64,000 nucleotides of DNA from Enterobacter bugandensis (lineage in GTDB: Bacteria > Pseudomonadota > Gammaproteobacteria > Enterobacterales > Enterobacteriaceae). Below are positions 1-10,037 of the stretch, piece after piece. The position numbers were made by a program, and so were the translations under genes. The DNA is taken from the NCBI RefSeq assembly GCF_900324475.1, contig NZ_LT992502.1, positions 1,798,001 through 1,862,000 on the forward strand, written 5' to 3'. The notes under the pieces were generated by a model, which was not told the DNA's origin, searched no databases, and was given only the letters and a program-made list of their open reading frames with translations. Position 1 is the stretch's first letter, and each line of letters begins with the position of its first letter.

Positions 1-1
1 G

Positions 2-466
2 TCGTTTGATGGTCTCAACGTGAACGTCAGCGGTTCGGCCAACGCCAAAGACAGCTTTACCGTGAAGCCCGTCTCTGACGTCATCATGAATATGGAACTG
101 TCCATCAGTGACGAATCCAAACTGGCCATGGCCGCGGTGCAGAACGGCGGTGAGAGCGATAACCGCAACGGGCAGAAAATGCTCGATCTGCAAAACAGCA
201 AAGTGGTTGGCGGGAACAAAACCTTTAACGATGCCTATGCCTCACTGGTGAGCACCGTAGGGAGCACCACCGCTTCACTGAAAGTCAGTAGCCAGACGAA
301 AGCCAATGTGGAAACGCAGTTAATTAAGCAGCAGCAGACCATCTCTGGGGTAAACCTCGACGAAGAGTATGGCAACCTGCAGCGTTATCAGCAGTATTAC
401 CTCGCCAACGCGCAGGTGCTTCAGACTGCCAGTACGCTCTTCGATGCAATTATCAACATTCGTTAA
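2..466 (+). CDS. flgK: Flagellar hook-associated protein 1 FlgK, C-terminal part
   Basis: The reading frame is open from the left edge of the window and stops at 466, so only about the last 154 residues are present. FlgK forms the first hook-filament junction ring outside the cell. The visible end is the conserved FlgK C-terminus, with the NLDEEYGNL region and the helical tail (NAQVLQTASTLFDAII) that packs in the axial D0 domain. flgL starts 14 bases after the stop and carries its own AGGTTGAGG-like ribosome site, the usual flgKL order. The 5' part lies outside the window; nothing suggests it is broken. Confidence 0.96.
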   Translation, partial: SFDGLNVNVSGSANAKDSFTVKPVSDVIMNMELSISDESKLAMAAVQNGGESDNRNGQKMLDLQNSKVVGGNKTFNDAYASLVSTVGSTTASLKVSSQTKANVETQLIKQQQTISGVNLDEEYGNLQRYQQYYLANAQVLQTASTLFDAIINIR

Positions 467-480
467 GGTTGAGGTGAAAA

Positions 481-1434
481 ATGCGTATTAGCACCCAGAT
501 GATGTACGAACAGAACATGCGCGGGATCACCGATTCCCAGAGCAGATGGCTGAGCTACGGTGAGCAAATGTCCACCGGCAAGCGCGTTAACCGTCCGTCG
601 GACGATCCTATCGCGGCTTCGCAGTCTATTGTGCTGTCACAGTCTCAGTCTCAAAACAGCCAGTTCGCGTTAGCGCGCACCTTTGCCACGCAAAAAGTGT
701 CGCTGGAAGATAACGTGCTGACCCAGGTGAACACCGCGTTATCAAGCGTGCGTGAGAAGCTGGTCTACGCGTCAAACGGCACCTTAAGCGATGACGACCG
801 TCTCTCTCTGGCGACCGATATCCAGGGGATCCGCGACCAGCTGATGAACCTGGCTAACACGACGGATGGCAATGGTCGCTTTATCTTTGCGGGATACAAA
901 ACCGAGAGTGCACCGTTTGATGCCGCAACCGGCACCTACAATGGTGGTACTGAGGCGATCACTCAGCAGGTCGATACGGCGCGAAACATGGCGATCAGCC
1001 ATACCGGCCAGCAGATCTTTGAGAGCATTACCAGCAATGCACAAGAGCTGCCGGGCGGTGGGTATGGCGATACCAACATGTTTAAAATCCTTGATTCCGC
1101 CATTGCTTCGTTGAAAACGCCGATTGAGAACGATCCGGCCGCGGCCGCCGCGCAAGGCCAGGTGATTTCCAACGCGCAGATCGGTATTAAAAACGCTCAG
1201 AACAACGTCCTGACGGTCGTTGCGGATGTGGGTACTAAACTGAACGAACTGGAAAAACTCGATACCCTGGGTGACGACCGCGCGCTGGGTCAGACTAAGC
1301 AGATGAGCGACCTGGTGGACGTGGACTGGAACGAAGCGATTTCCTCTTACACCATGCAGCAGGCGGCCCTGCAGGCTTCTTATAAAGCGTTTAGCGATAT
1401 GCAGGGCATGTCTCTGTTCCAGCTGAACAAATAA
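481..1434 (+). CDS. flgL: Flagellar hook-associated protein 3 FlgL
   Basis: Encodes 317 residues, the length of E. coli FlgL. It is the second hook-filament junction protein, secreted by the flagellar type III apparatus and placed between FlgK and flagellin. The N-terminus has the flagellin-like helix with the RVNRPSDDP motif at about residues 35-43, typical of FlgL and flagellin D0/D1 domains, and the C-terminus ends in the paired helix (QAALQASYKAFSDMQG). No cleavable signal peptide is present, as expected for a type III export substrate. It is the last gene of the operon; an intrinsic terminator lies about 50 bases downstream. Confidence 0.98.
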   Translation: MRISTQMMYEQNMRGITDSQSRWLSYGEQMSTGKRVNRPSDDPIAASQSIVLSQSQSQNSQFALARTFATQKVSLEDNVLTQVNTALSSVREKLVYASNGTLSDDDRLSLATDIQGIRDQLMNLANTTDGNGRFIFAGYKTESAPFDAATGTYNGGTEAITQQVDTARNMAISHTGQQIFESITSNAQELPGGGYGDTNMFKILDSAIASLKTPIENDPAAAAAQGQVISNAQIGIKNAQNNVLTVVADVGTKLNELEKLDTLGDDRALGQTKQMSDLVDVDWNEAISSYTMQQAALQASYKAFSDMQGMSLFQLNK

Positions 1435-1480
1435 CATCTTGACCTCTTGGAACATGTCTTGAAACTGGGCATGTTTTACT

Positions 1481-1511
1481 GCCCAATCCGTCTGGATTGG
1501 GCATTTTTTTT
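1481..1511 (+). terminator. Intrinsic terminator after flgL
   Basis: A 9-bp perfect stem (1481-1489 with 1494-1502, loop GTCT) is followed by a run of eight T at 1504-1511. It is well placed to end flgKL transcription and to separate it from the convergent MFS gene. Confidence 0.9.
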
Positions 1512-2724
1512 ATGCCATTTCTGCTGGTGCCGAGGCGACCCGCGCGCTTTCAATCATACGGATTGCCAGCGCAATGATGCCGCAAACCGTTGCCAGCGCA
1601 ACCACGCCCGTCCAGCCAGCCAGCGTGTAAATATTGCTGCCTAACGCGGAACCCAACGCCATACCGATAAAGATCACGGTAAAGAGCAGGGCGTTCAGAC
1701 GACCCCGCGCCTGTGGCTCAAGGCTGTAAACCAGATTCTGGTGCGCGACCAGGCTGGACTGCAGGCCCAGATCGAACCCGATAGCAGAGACGGCAATCAG
1801 AATCAGCTGTCCGTGAACTCCCAGGGCGGGCATCAGGAACATCAGGGCAAACGAGACGGTCACAAGGACGGCACCAAGCTGCGTGACTTTCCCGGCACCC
1901 AGTTTATCCGCCAGGCCGCCTGCCAGCGGGGCTGCCAACGCACCGGCTGCACCTGCGATACCAAAACCACCGGCGACGGCACTCCCGAGGTGATAGCGTT
2001 CCAGCAGCATGACCGCAAGCGTAGACCAGAAGGCGCTAAAGGCTATCGACAGAAAACCCTGGGCCAGCGCGGCACGGCGCAGAGCGGGATAACGACGCCA
2101 CAGATGCTCCATCGAGCGCAGCAGAGCGGGATAGCTCAGCGTGGAGTGAACGGCGAAACGAGGGAGTACGGCCCACATCACCACGCCGATAAACGCAATA
2201 CTTGCCGCAGCCAGTTGATACATCACGCGCCAGCCAAACGCTTCGCCCACCACGCCGCTGACGGTTCGGGAGAGCAAAATGCCCAGCAGCAGACCGGTCA
2301 TCACCGTACCCACGGTTTTCCCCTGTTTGCCTTCCGGCGCAAGGATCGCCGCAGCCGGGACAATATCCTGCGCCATGGTGGCGGCCATGCCGATGAGCAG
2401 GCTTGCCAACAGCAGGGAGTGGATCTGTCCGGTCAGGCTACAGCCCAGCAGGAACAGCGCCAGGGCTGCGCTCTTTATCAGGATTAACGTTCTGCGGTCG
2501 TGGCGATCGCCGAGCGGCAGCAGGAACAGGATCCCTAAGGCATATCCCGCCTGGGTGAGGGTCGGGACCAGGCCCATTCCTTCGATACTCAGGTGAAGGT
2601 CGGCGCCCATCAGAGGCAGCAGAGGCTGGGCATAATAGATGGATGCCACGCTGAAGCCTGCACCGAGCGCCAGCATTAAGATTACCCAGCGGCTTACGGC
2701 ATGGGCGCCGGTTGTTGTATTCAT
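1510..2724 (-). CDS. MFS transporter (drug/metabolite efflux type)
   Basis: A 404-residue membrane protein with about 12 hydrophobic segments, the size of a 12-TM major facilitator. The first cytoplasmic loop carries the MFS signature-like GDRHDRR (about residue 69), and a GRLNALLF segment lies late in the protein. The start at 2724 is preferred over 2742 because GAGGAA sits seven bases upstream of it. The substrate cannot be told from sequence. The gene is divergent from a LysR regulator, a common arrangement in which the regulator controls the transporter. The pair sits between flgL and rne, which are adjacent in E. coli K-12, so it looks like lineage-specific content. Confidence 0.85.
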   Translation of the reverse strand: MNTTTGAHAVSRWVILMLALGAGFSVASIYYAQPLLPLMGADLHLSIEGMGLVPTLTQAGYALGILFLLPLGDRHDRRTLILIKSAALALFLLGCSLTGQIHSLLLASLLIGMAATMAQDIVPAAAILAPEGKQGKTVGTVMTGLLLGILLSRTVSGVVGEAFGWRVMYQLAAASIAFIGVVMWAVLPRFAVHSTLSYPALLRSMEHLWRRYPALRRAALAQGFLSIAFSAFWSTLAVMLLERYHLGSAVAGGFGIAGAAGALAAPLAGGLADKLGAGKVTQLGAVLVTVSFALMFLMPALGVHGQLILIAVSAIGFDLGLQSSLVAHQNLVYSLEPQARGRLNALLFTVIFIGMALGSALGSNIYTLAGWTGVVALATVCGIIALAIRMIESARVASAPAEMA

Positions 2725-2833
2725 AAGACGTTCCTCATTCATCGTGTGAGGCTATTTTTCATCAGTACGCCTTGCGGCGGTAGCGGGCGCGGTGGTAAAA
2801 CGCTTATACGTTGAACGTATAGATGAAAAGTAA

Positions 2834-3772
2834 ATGAAAAGAGCTGAGCGTATAGACAGGGTAGAGCTGATGCGGACGTTTGTCCGCATTGTGGAGGCGG
2901 GTTCCCTTTCTGCGGCGGCACGGCAGCTGGACACCACCCAGGCCACGGTGAGCCGGCGGCTGCAGTCGCTTGAGACTATGCTGGGCGTGCGTCTGATGTT
3001 GCGCACCACCCACACGACGCGGTTGACGGATGACGGGGAGCGCTGCTATCAGCATGCCCGCCGGGTAATTGACAGCTGGCTGGCGCTGGAAGATGAGGTG
3101 GGGCAGACGGAAGATGAACCTGTAGGCGTGCTGCGGGTGCGGGCGCCGCATGCGTTTGGTCAGGATCAGCTCCTGAAACCACTAACCGAATTTCTACAGC
3201 GTTATCCGCAGCTTTCTATTGAATGGATGCTCAACGATCGGTCGGCTGATTTTCTGGGCGACAACCTTGACTGCGCTATTCGGGTGGGAATGGAAGTCGA
3301 CCCGGCGACCGTGTCCGTGCTGCTGGCCGAAGTGCCGCGCTCGGTGGTGGCTTCTCCGGCATTGCTGGACCGCTTTCCGACGGTTAACGCCCCGGAGGAT
3401 GTGCAGCAGCTTCCCTGGATTGCCATCAGCTCTTTCTACCAGCGCCATGTGGAGCTTTTTCACGAGGCATCATTCGCCACCGCGCGCGTGATAATTACCC
3501 CACGCCTGAGCACCGACAGTCTGTATGTCGCACGCAATACGGCACTCACCGGCCTTGGCGTGGCGGTAGTATCCAGCTGGACGGTACAGGATGATATCCG
3601 GGAAGGTCGGCTGGTACATTTGCTGCCAGAGTGGCAGCCGGCGGCGTTACCGGTGCATCTGGTTTACCCCTGGTCCCGGTATTATCCTGCGCGCTTGCGG
3701 CGATTTCTGGAGCTAATGCGGCAGATCATGCCGGAGGTCACCGGGATGAGAAAGCCCGTGCAGCAGCCATAA
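2834..3772 (+). CDS. LysR family transcriptional regulator
   Basis: Encodes 312 residues. The N-terminal winged helix-turn-helix (residues about 8-65) shows the LysR pattern: FVRIVEAGSLSAAARQL, then TQATVSRRLQSLE. The rest fits the periplasmic-binding-like effector domain (GLGVAVVSSW near residue 240). It resembles the AaeR/DmlR-like subgroup in which the protein begins close to an LMRTFV motif. It is transcribed away from the MFS gene, with about 109 bases between the two start codons, so it probably regulates that transporter and itself. The effector is unknown. A strong hairpin terminator begins at its stop codon. Confidence 0.9.
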   Translation: MKRAERIDRVELMRTFVRIVEAGSLSAAARQLDTTQATVSRRLQSLETMLGVRLMLRTTHTTRLTDDGERCYQHARRVIDSWLALEDEVGQTEDEPVGVLRVRAPHAFGQDQLLKPLTEFLQRYPQLSIEWMLNDRSADFLGDNLDCAIRVGMEVDPATVSVLLAEVPRSVVASPALLDRFPTVNAPEDVQQLPWIAISSFYQRHVELFHEASFATARVIITPRLSTDSLYVARNTALTGLGVAVVSSWTVQDDIREGRLVHLLPEWQPAALPVHLVYPWSRYYPARLRRFLELMRQIMPEVTGMRKPVQQP

Positions 3773-3800
3773 AAAAAGCCGACCCGAAGGTCGGCTTTTT
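3771..3800. terminator. Bidirectional intrinsic terminator between the LysR gene and rne
   Basis: A 12-bp stem (3773-3784 with 3789-3800, loop CGAA) has an A-run on one side and a T-run on the other. It can therefore end both the rightward LysR transcript and the leftward rne transcript. Confidence 0.9.
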
Positions 3801-3813
3801 ACTTTCTGCGTCG

Positions 3814-6800
3814 TTATTCTACAGACTGCGGACGCGTCGCTGGTGCCGTCGCCTGATGCGTTGCACTGTGGCCGCCTGCAGCGCCTTTACCGTCAAAGCT
3901 GAACGCCGGGCGAACCCAGTCGCTGTGACGCGGTGCTTCAGGCACATACTCTGGTGCCGGAGCGCGCGTCATCGGCGCTGTCGCAACGTGAGCAGGCACA
4001 GGAGCGGCGGCAACCTTAACCGGCTCTGGCTCCACTTCAGGCGCTTTCGCTTCTTCAACAACCGGTTCAACCTGAATCTCAACGTCCTGAACGATTTCTT
4101 CAGTGGTGGTTTCGACGAGGGTATCAGCGGCTTCTTCCACTGCGGCTACAGGTTCAGCCTCTTCAGCGACTTCCTCTGCCACCACGACATCTTCTTCGGC
4201 GATAATCTGCGGTGCGGCATCAACCGGCGCGGCAATCACTTCAGGATGGGTGGTTTCGACGTCCACTGCGTGTGGTTTTGCCGCTTCAACAACCTGAGGT
4301 TCAACCACGGTTGCTGCTTCGGTCATAGCATCTTCAACCGCGGCTACAGGAGCAATCACCTCTTCGGTCACAGCCTGCTCTTCAACAGCCTGCTCCAGGC
4401 GAGCGACCGGATAACGGATCCAGACTTTGCCGGATGCCATTTCTGGTGACGCGCACGCCACGGTCAACGGCATTGGAGACTGAGTCGGATAACGCTCGTC
4501 ACGGTAGCGACGACGACGCTGGCCACTCACGCGCAGATGACGCGGAGAACGGCGGGAGCGACGCGGCATACCTGCGTTGTCACGGTTTTCACCGTTTTCA
4601 TCTTGCTCAACGTTATTGTCCACGACGGCTGGCAGGTCAACTTTTGCAACCTGCGTGCCTGTTGCGGTTTCTGCCGCTTCAGCTGCAACTACGGTGGTTT
4701 CTTCTACCGGAGCCGCACCAACGCGCACTTTCTGTGACAGCTGGCGCTGCTTACGACGAGGCATCACCTGAGTACGTTCTTCCTGCTCGCCGTCCTGCTG
4801 CTCAGCGGGCTCTTCGCGGTTCAGGTTTTTAACTTCCTGCTGCGCCTGACGCTTCTCGTCGTTACGACGACGGTTACGTTCGCGGCGTGGCTGCTGCTCG
4901 TCGCGCTGTTTGCTCTTCTCAGACTCATCGCCCGCCTGCTGGCGAATTTCACGATCTTCAACATTCTGCTGCTGTTTCTCGCGACGGTTGCGACGGTTGT
5001 CTTCGCGCTGCTCACGGCCTTCGTTATTGTCTGAGCGGCTGTCACGACGCTCGTTACGGTCGCTGCGGTCGTTACGATCGCGGCGGTTGTTCTGACGCTT
5101 GCGACGGTCCTGCTGACGTTCAGGTTTGGCTGCTTTAGGTTCTTCTTTCGGCTGCTCTGGCTGAACTTCTTCACCCGCAAACATCTTCTTCAGCGCGCCT
5201 AAGAAGCGGCTCAGCAGACCCGGTTGCGCCGGCTGGGCTTTCACTGCCGTTGCTTCTGGTTTCTGCGCCGCCGGTTTGGCTGCCGTTTTTTCCAGCGCCG
5301 CTTCCGGTGGTGCTTCAGGCATAATGAAGGTCGCTAACGCAGGCTGCTCTGGCAGTTTGCGCTCGGCAGGTTCTTCATCGGAAGGCAGCGCCATCTCTTC
5401 TTCATGCAGCTTCGGCAGCAGGTAGCTGAGGGTGCTGGTCTCTTCGCCCTTACGGACACGCAGCACGTGATAGTGCGGGGTTTCCATCTGGTCGTTTGGC
5501 ACGATGATGCAGCGAACGCCGCCCTGACGCGCTTCGATTGCGCTAACCGCTGCACGTTTTTCGTTCAGCAGGTAGGAGGCAATCGGCACAGGCACAATGG
5601 CGTGAACCTCTTTGGTGTTCTCTTTCAGCGCTTCTTCTTCAATCAGACGCAGGATAGAGAGAGACAGAGATTCGTTATCACGCACGGTACCAGTGCCGGA
5701 GCAGCGCGGGCAGACGTGATGGCTGGACTCACCCAGCGACGGGCTCAGACGCTGGCGGGACATCTCCAGCAGGCCGAAGCGCGAGATGTGGCTAATCTGG
5801 ATACGCGCGCGATCCTGACGCACCGCTTCACGCAGGCGGTTTTCAACCGCGCGCTGGTGGCGAACAGGGGTCATGTCGATGAAGTCGATAACAATCAGAC
5901 CGCCCAGGTCGCGCAGGCGGAGCTGGCGGGCGATTTCATCAGCGGCTTCAAGGTTGGTGTTGAAGGCCGTCTCTTCGATGTCCCCGCCACGGGTTGCACG
6001 CGCGGAGTTGATGTCGATAGCGGTCAGCGCTTCTGTGGTATCGATAACGATAGAACCGCCAGACGGCAGGCGCACTTCACGCTGGAAGGCGGACTCGATC
6101 TGGGATTCGATCTGATAGTGGCTGAACAGCGGGATTTCACCGGTGTACAGTTTAATTTTGCTGGTGAAATCCGGACGACCCAGCGCGGCGATGTGCTGGC
6201 GAGCCAGCTCAAGCACTTTCGGGTTATCGATCAGAATCTCACCGATGTCCTGACGCAGGTAATCACGGAAGGCACGCACGATAACGTTGCTTTCCTGGTG
6301 GATCAGGAACGGAGCAGGGCGGCTTTCTGCGGCTTTCTGGATAGCTTCCCAGTGCTTCAGACGGAAGCTCAGGTCCCACTGCAGCGCTTCGGCAGATTTG
6401 CCCACGCCCGCGGTACGCACGATAAGCCCCATGCCATCCGGCAGCTCAAGGCTTGCCAGCGCTTCTTTCAGCTCGGTACGGTCATCACCTTCGATACGGC
6501 GAGAGATGCCCCCCGCGCGCGGGTTGTTTGGCATCAGCACCAGATAGCTCCCCGCCAGGCTGATAAAGGTGGTCAGTGCGGCACCCTTGTTGCCGCGCTC
6601 TTCTTTATCAATCTGAACGATAACTTCCTGACCTTCACGCAGAACATCTTTGATGTTTGGGCGGCCATGGGCGTTGTAGTTTGCAGGGAAATATTCGCGG
6701 GCGATTTCTTTCAGAGGGAGGAAACCATGACGCTCAGCACCGTAATCGACAAATGCAGCTTCAAGGCTTGGTTCAATGCGGGTGATTTTACCTTTGTAAA

Positions 6801-6921
6801 TGTTCGCTTTTTTCTGTTCGTGTCCAGGACTTTCGATATCCAGATCGTACAGGCGCTGCCCATCCACAAGGGCGACACGCAACTCTTCTTGCTGAGTTGC
6901 GTTGATTAACATTCTTTTCAT
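3814..6921 (-). CDS. rne: Ribonuclease E
   Basis: Encodes 1035 residues (1061 in E. coli). RNase E is the essential endoribonuclease that starts mRNA decay, processes rRNA and tRNA, and scaffolds the membrane-bound degradosome. The N-terminal half has the S1 RNA-binding domain (about 39-119), the RNase H-like and DNase I-like catalytic core, and the zinc-link CPRC near residue 404. The C-terminal half is low complexity: a membrane-targeting amphipathic helix ([16 protein letters not shown], about 570), Arg-rich RNA and RhlB binding segments, the enolase-binding region (VWIRYPV), a long acidic Val/Glu/Ala stretch, and a PNPase-binding tail. The shorter length comes from the acidic and Arg-rich linkers. 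A long leader precedes the gene. Confidence 0.98.
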   Translation of the reverse strand: MKRMLINATQQEELRVALVDGQRLYDLDIESPGHEQKKANIYKGKITRIEPSLEAAFVDYGAERHGFLPLKEIAREYFPANYNAHGRPNIKDVLREGQEVIVQIDKEERGNKGAALTTFISLAGSYLVLMPNNPRAGGISRRIEGDDRTELKEALASLELPDGMGLIVRTAGVGKSAEALQWDLSFRLKHWEAIQKAAESRPAPFLIHQESNVIVRAFRDYLRQDIGEILIDNPKVLELARQHIAALGRPDFTSKIKLYTGEIPLFSHYQIESQIESAFQREVRLPSGGSIVIDTTEALTAIDINSARATRGGDIEETAFNTNLEAADEIARQLRLRDLGGLIVIDFIDMTPVRHQRAVENRLREAVRQDRARIQISHISRFGLLEMSRQRLSPSLGESSHHVCPRCSGTGTVRDNESLSLSILRLIEEEALKENTKEVHAIVPVPIASYLLNEKRAAVSAIEARQGGVRCIIVPNDQMETPHYHVLRVRKGEETSTLSYLLPKLHEEEMALPSDEEPAERKLPEQPALATFIMPEAPPEAALEKTAAKPAAQKPEATAVKAQPAQPGLLSRFLGALKKMFAGEEVQPEQPKEEPKAAKPERQQDRRKRQNNRRDRNDRSDRNERRDSRSDNNEGREQREDNRRNRREKQQQNVEDREIRQQAGDESEKSKQRDEQQPRRERNRRRNDEKRQAQQEVKNLNREEPAEQQDGEQEERTQVMPRRKQRQLSQKVRVGAAPVEETTVVAAEAAETATGTQVAKVDLPAVVDNNVEQDENGENRDNAGMPRRSRRSPRHLRVSGQRRRRYRDERYPTQSPMPLTVACASPEMASGKVWIRYPVARLEQAVEEQAVTEEVIAPVAAVEDAMTEAATVVEPQVVEAAKPHAVDVETTHPEVIAAPVDAAPQIIAEEDVVVAEEVAEEAEPVAAVEEAADTLVETTTEEIVQDVEIQVEPVVEEAKAPEVEPEPVKVAAAPVPAHVATAPMTRAPAPEYVPEAPRHSDWVRPAFSFDGKGAAGGHSATHQATAPATRPQSVE

Positions 6922-7282
6922 CGTAACTTACTCGTTATTCTTACATTGACGACAAAGCTGCGGGCAAGGTGACGCTTTCCGGGGTATGAACCGATGGCCT
7001 CGTGTCTGTTCACGTCGCCAACCTCACGGTTGTCGCTCGCTTAAGAGGCGCAGAGTGTCGGTTGCCTGTATTTCATACGGAAACACAGCGCAATTATCAG
7101 GGGAATTGCCTGGGTAGAACTCTCCAGAGAACAATCCTTATACCGGGAAGTACTGCAACCCGCAGCCCGCTAACTGCCTGAAAGATCAATACGTCTTACG
7201 CCATTGCTGCGTGGATGATCGGTCAGACAAAATTGGTCATTCCGTCGACATCCTTACAAAACCCGGATTTAACGCGGAAAAC
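6922..7282 (-). promoter_or_regulatory. rne 5' untranslated leader (autoregulatory)
   Basis: There are 571 bases without a gene between rne and the divergent rluC. In E. coli the rne leader is about 361 nt and folds into hairpins that RNase E binds to destabilise its own message. Measuring 361 nt from the start codon here reaches 7282, just where the -10-like element at 7289-7294 would start transcription. The leader holds several G+C-rich inverted segments between about 6960 and 7080. The role is inferred from position and known E. coli biology. Confidence 0.75.
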
Positions 7283-7288
7283 AGCCCC

Positions 7289-7318
7289 ATTATTCCACTG
7301 CTCGCCGGGTTATAGCAA
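7289..7318 (-). promoter_or_regulatory. Candidate main rne promoter
   Basis: On the minus strand TTGCTA (7318-7313) and AATAAT (7294-7289) are separated by 18 bases. Initiation about 7 bases downstream (near 7282) reproduces the leader length known for E. coli rne. The rest of the gap, 7319-7493, must hold the rluC promoter; I saw no strong element there. Confidence 0.55.
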
Positions 7319-7493
7319 GATGACTTTTACCAATTATCACCCGGTTACTCACAGTTTCTTCACCTCAAGGTGGTGATTGGTTTAATAACCACCAAATCGA
7401 TTGCGTGAAACGGGGCGCAGGCCGGATAAAAGTAAATATAAGCATAGAAAAATGAGTGGCGCTAATGGCTGACGATATTTAGAATCGCCAACC

Positions 7494-8441
7494 ATGAAAA
7501 CAGAGACTCCAGCCGTAAAAATGGTTGCTATCGCGGATGACTACGCGGGGCAACGCATCGATAACTTCTTGCGCACCCAACTGAAGGGCGTGCCAAAGAG
7601 TATGATTTACCGCATCCTGCGTAAGGGCGAGGTGCGGGTGAATAAAAAACGCGTGAAGCCTGAGTATAAGCTCGAAGCCGGTGATGAAGTGCGTATTCCA
7701 CCGGTTCGCGTGGCTGAACGTGAAGAAGAGGTGGTGTCGCCGAAGCTGCAAAAAGTCGCGGCCCTGAGCGATGTCATCCTTTATGAGGACGATCATATTC
7801 TGGTGCTGAATAAGCCATCGGGTACCGCGGTCCACGGTGGTAGCGGTCTGAGCTTCGGCGTGATTGAAGGGTTACGTGCGCTGCGTCCGGAAGCCCGTTT
7901 CCTCGAACTGGTTCACCGCCTGGACCGTGATACCTCAGGCGTGCTGCTGGTAGCGAAAAAGCGTTCAGCGCTGCGTTCCCTGCACGAGCAGCTGCGCGAG
8001 AAGGGCATGCAGAAAGATTATCTGGCGCTGGTGCGCGGTCAGTGGCAGTCCCACGTGAAGGTGGTGCAGGCCCCGCTGCTGAAGAACATTCTGCAAAGCG
8101 GCGAGCGCATTGTGCGCGTGAGCCAGGAAGGGAAACCGTCGGAGACGCGCTTTAAGGTTGAAGAGCGCTACGAGTTTGCCACGCTGGTGCGCTGCAGCCC
8201 GGTGACGGGACGTACCCACCAGATTCGCGTGCATACCCAGTTTGCGGGCCATCCGATTGCGTTTGATGACCGCTACGGCGATCGCGAGTTCGATAAGCAA
8301 CTGGCGGGCACGGGCCTGTCGCGTCTGTTCCTGCATGCGGCAGCGCTGAAGTTTACCCATCCTAATACCGGGGAAGTTATCCGTATTGAAGCGCCGCTGG
8401 ACGAGCAGTTGAAACGCTGCCTGAAGGTTCTGCGCGGCTGA
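7494..8441 (+). CDS. rluC: 23S rRNA pseudouridine(955/2504/2580) synthase RluC
   Basis: Encodes 315 residues (319 in E. coli). It isomerises three uridines of 23S rRNA to pseudouridine. An S4 RNA-binding domain occupies about residues 19-85 (QRIDNFLRTQLKGVPKSMIY), followed by the RluA-family catalytic domain. The catalytic motif HRLDRDTSGVLLVAKK (about 140-155) contains the active-site Asp. The RTHQIRVH motif further on is also typical. It is divergent from rne as in E. coli, and followed by a REP-type repeat before the convergent yceF. Confidence 0.97.
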   Translation: MKTETPAVKMVAIADDYAGQRIDNFLRTQLKGVPKSMIYRILRKGEVRVNKKRVKPEYKLEAGDEVRIPPVRVAEREEEVVSPKLQKVAALSDVILYEDDHILVLNKPSGTAVHGGSGLSFGVIEGLRALRPEARFLELVHRLDRDTSGVLLVAKKRSALRSLHEQLREKGMQKDYLALVRGQWQSHVKVVQAPLLKNILQSGERIVRVSQEGKPSETRFKVEERYEFATLVRCSPVTGRTHQIRVHTQFAGHPIAFDDRYGDREFDKQLAGTGLSRLFLHAAALKFTHPNTGEVIRIEAPLDEQLKRCLKVLRG

Positions 8442-8445
8442 TTAT

Positions 8446-8516
8446 GTGCCGGGTGGCGCTGCGCTTACCCGGCCTACGAAACCCGTAGGCCCATGCAAGC
8501 GAAGCGCCGCTGGGCA
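8446..8516. repeat. REP/BIME-like palindromic repeat pair
   Basis: Two inverted copies of a REP-like unit lie between the convergent genes rluC and yceF: GCCGGGTGGCGCTGCGCTTA on one side, and on the other a segment whose reverse complement begins TGCCCAGCGGCGCTTCGC. Each can form a G+C-rich hairpin. Such elements typically lie downstream of genes and stabilise or terminate mRNA. Confidence 0.8.
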
Positions 8517-8520
8517 TAAC

Positions 8521-9105
8521 TTACACGATCAGCGGATTACACTCTTCTCGCCGTAACATCTGACACAAGGCAATCAGCGGCAATCCCACCAATGTGTTCG
8601 GATCCCGCCCATCCAGTTTGTCGAACAGCGCAATCCCCAGTCCTTCACTCTTAAAGCTTCCTGCGCAGTTCAGCGGACGTTCCCGGCGCACGTAGTCCAT
8701 AATCTCCTGCTCGCTAAGATGGCGGAAGTGCACGTCGAACGGCTCGCATTCGGTTTGCAGATGGCCGGAGGCGGAGTTATAGAGCGCCAGGCCCGTGTAA
8801 AAGGTCACGATAGTGCCCCGCGCACGCAGAAGCTGCTGGCAGGCATTCTCCTCCGTATGGGGCTTGCCGGTGATTTCACCGTCCAGCACGCAAACCTGAT
8901 CGGAGCCTATAATCAAATGTGCAGGATAACGTGCGGCCAGCGATTGCGCTTTCTCCTTAGCGAGACGCGTTACCAGATGACGCGGTGATTCACCCGGCTG
9001 CGGCGTCTCATCAACGTCCGGCGCGGCGCATTCAAACGGGATCCCGAGCTTTTCCAGCAGCGTTCGACGGTAGGGAGAAGTGGAAGCAAGGACGAGATTT
9101 GGCAT
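8521..9105 (-). CDS. yceF: Maf-like nucleotide pyrophosphatase YceF (7-methyl-GTP pyrophosphatase)
   Basis: Encodes 194 residues, the family length. Maf proteins hydrolyse non-canonical nucleoside triphosphates; the YceF subgroup prefers 7-methyl-GTP. The N-terminal LASTSPYRR motif binds the nucleotide phosphates, and GSDQV carries the catalytic Asp (about residue 69). The KPHTEENA and [11 protein letters not shown] motifs also match the family. It is divergent from yceD with 140 bases between the starts, as in E. coli. Confidence 0.95.
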   Translation of the reverse strand: MPNLVLASTSPYRRTLLEKLGIPFECAAPDVDETPQPGESPRHLVTRLAKEKAQSLAARYPAHLIIGSDQVCVLDGEITGKPHTEENACQQLLRARGTIVTFYTGLALYNSASGHLQTECEPFDVHFRHLSEQEIMDYVRRERPLNCAGSFKSEGLGIALFDKLDGRDPNTLVGLPLIALCQMLRREECNPLIV

Positions 9106-9233
9106 ATTTTTATCACCAGATATAGCGTATCGATGCCAGCCATTTTAAACTACAGGCCGCAATGTGTGCGAATAATTGGCAAAAGGCAGCTCTGGTTGCC
9201 TTTTTCTTTGACTCTATGACGTTACAAAGTTAA

Positions 9234-9767
<534 letters not shown>

Positions 9768-9771
9768 TTGA

Positions 9772-9957
<186 letters not shown>

Positions 9958-9960
9958 TCG

Positions 9961-10010
9961 CGCGAAAGCGTGATTAGGCTTAGTGAGGATTTCCCCGTGC
10001 AAACGGGGAA
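9961..10010 (+). other. Two small hairpins in the rpmF-plsX spacer
   Basis: The 80-base spacer holds CGC-GAAA-GCG (9961-9970), a hairpin with a GNRA tetraloop, and TTCCCCGT-GCAA-ACGGGGAA (9991-9998 with 10003-10010), an 8-bp perfect stem also capped by a GNRA loop. Neither is followed by a T-run, so they are not terminators. They may be mRNA processing or stability sites. Confidence 0.6.
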
Positions 10011-10037
10011 GTTACCGAACCAGGCTGCGACGATACC

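Noticed and set aside
5404..6909. 501-codon open frame antisense to rne
   Set aside because: It lies wholly over the conserved RNase E catalytic half; long antisense frames are common in G+C-rich genes and no recognisable domain or ribosome site is present.
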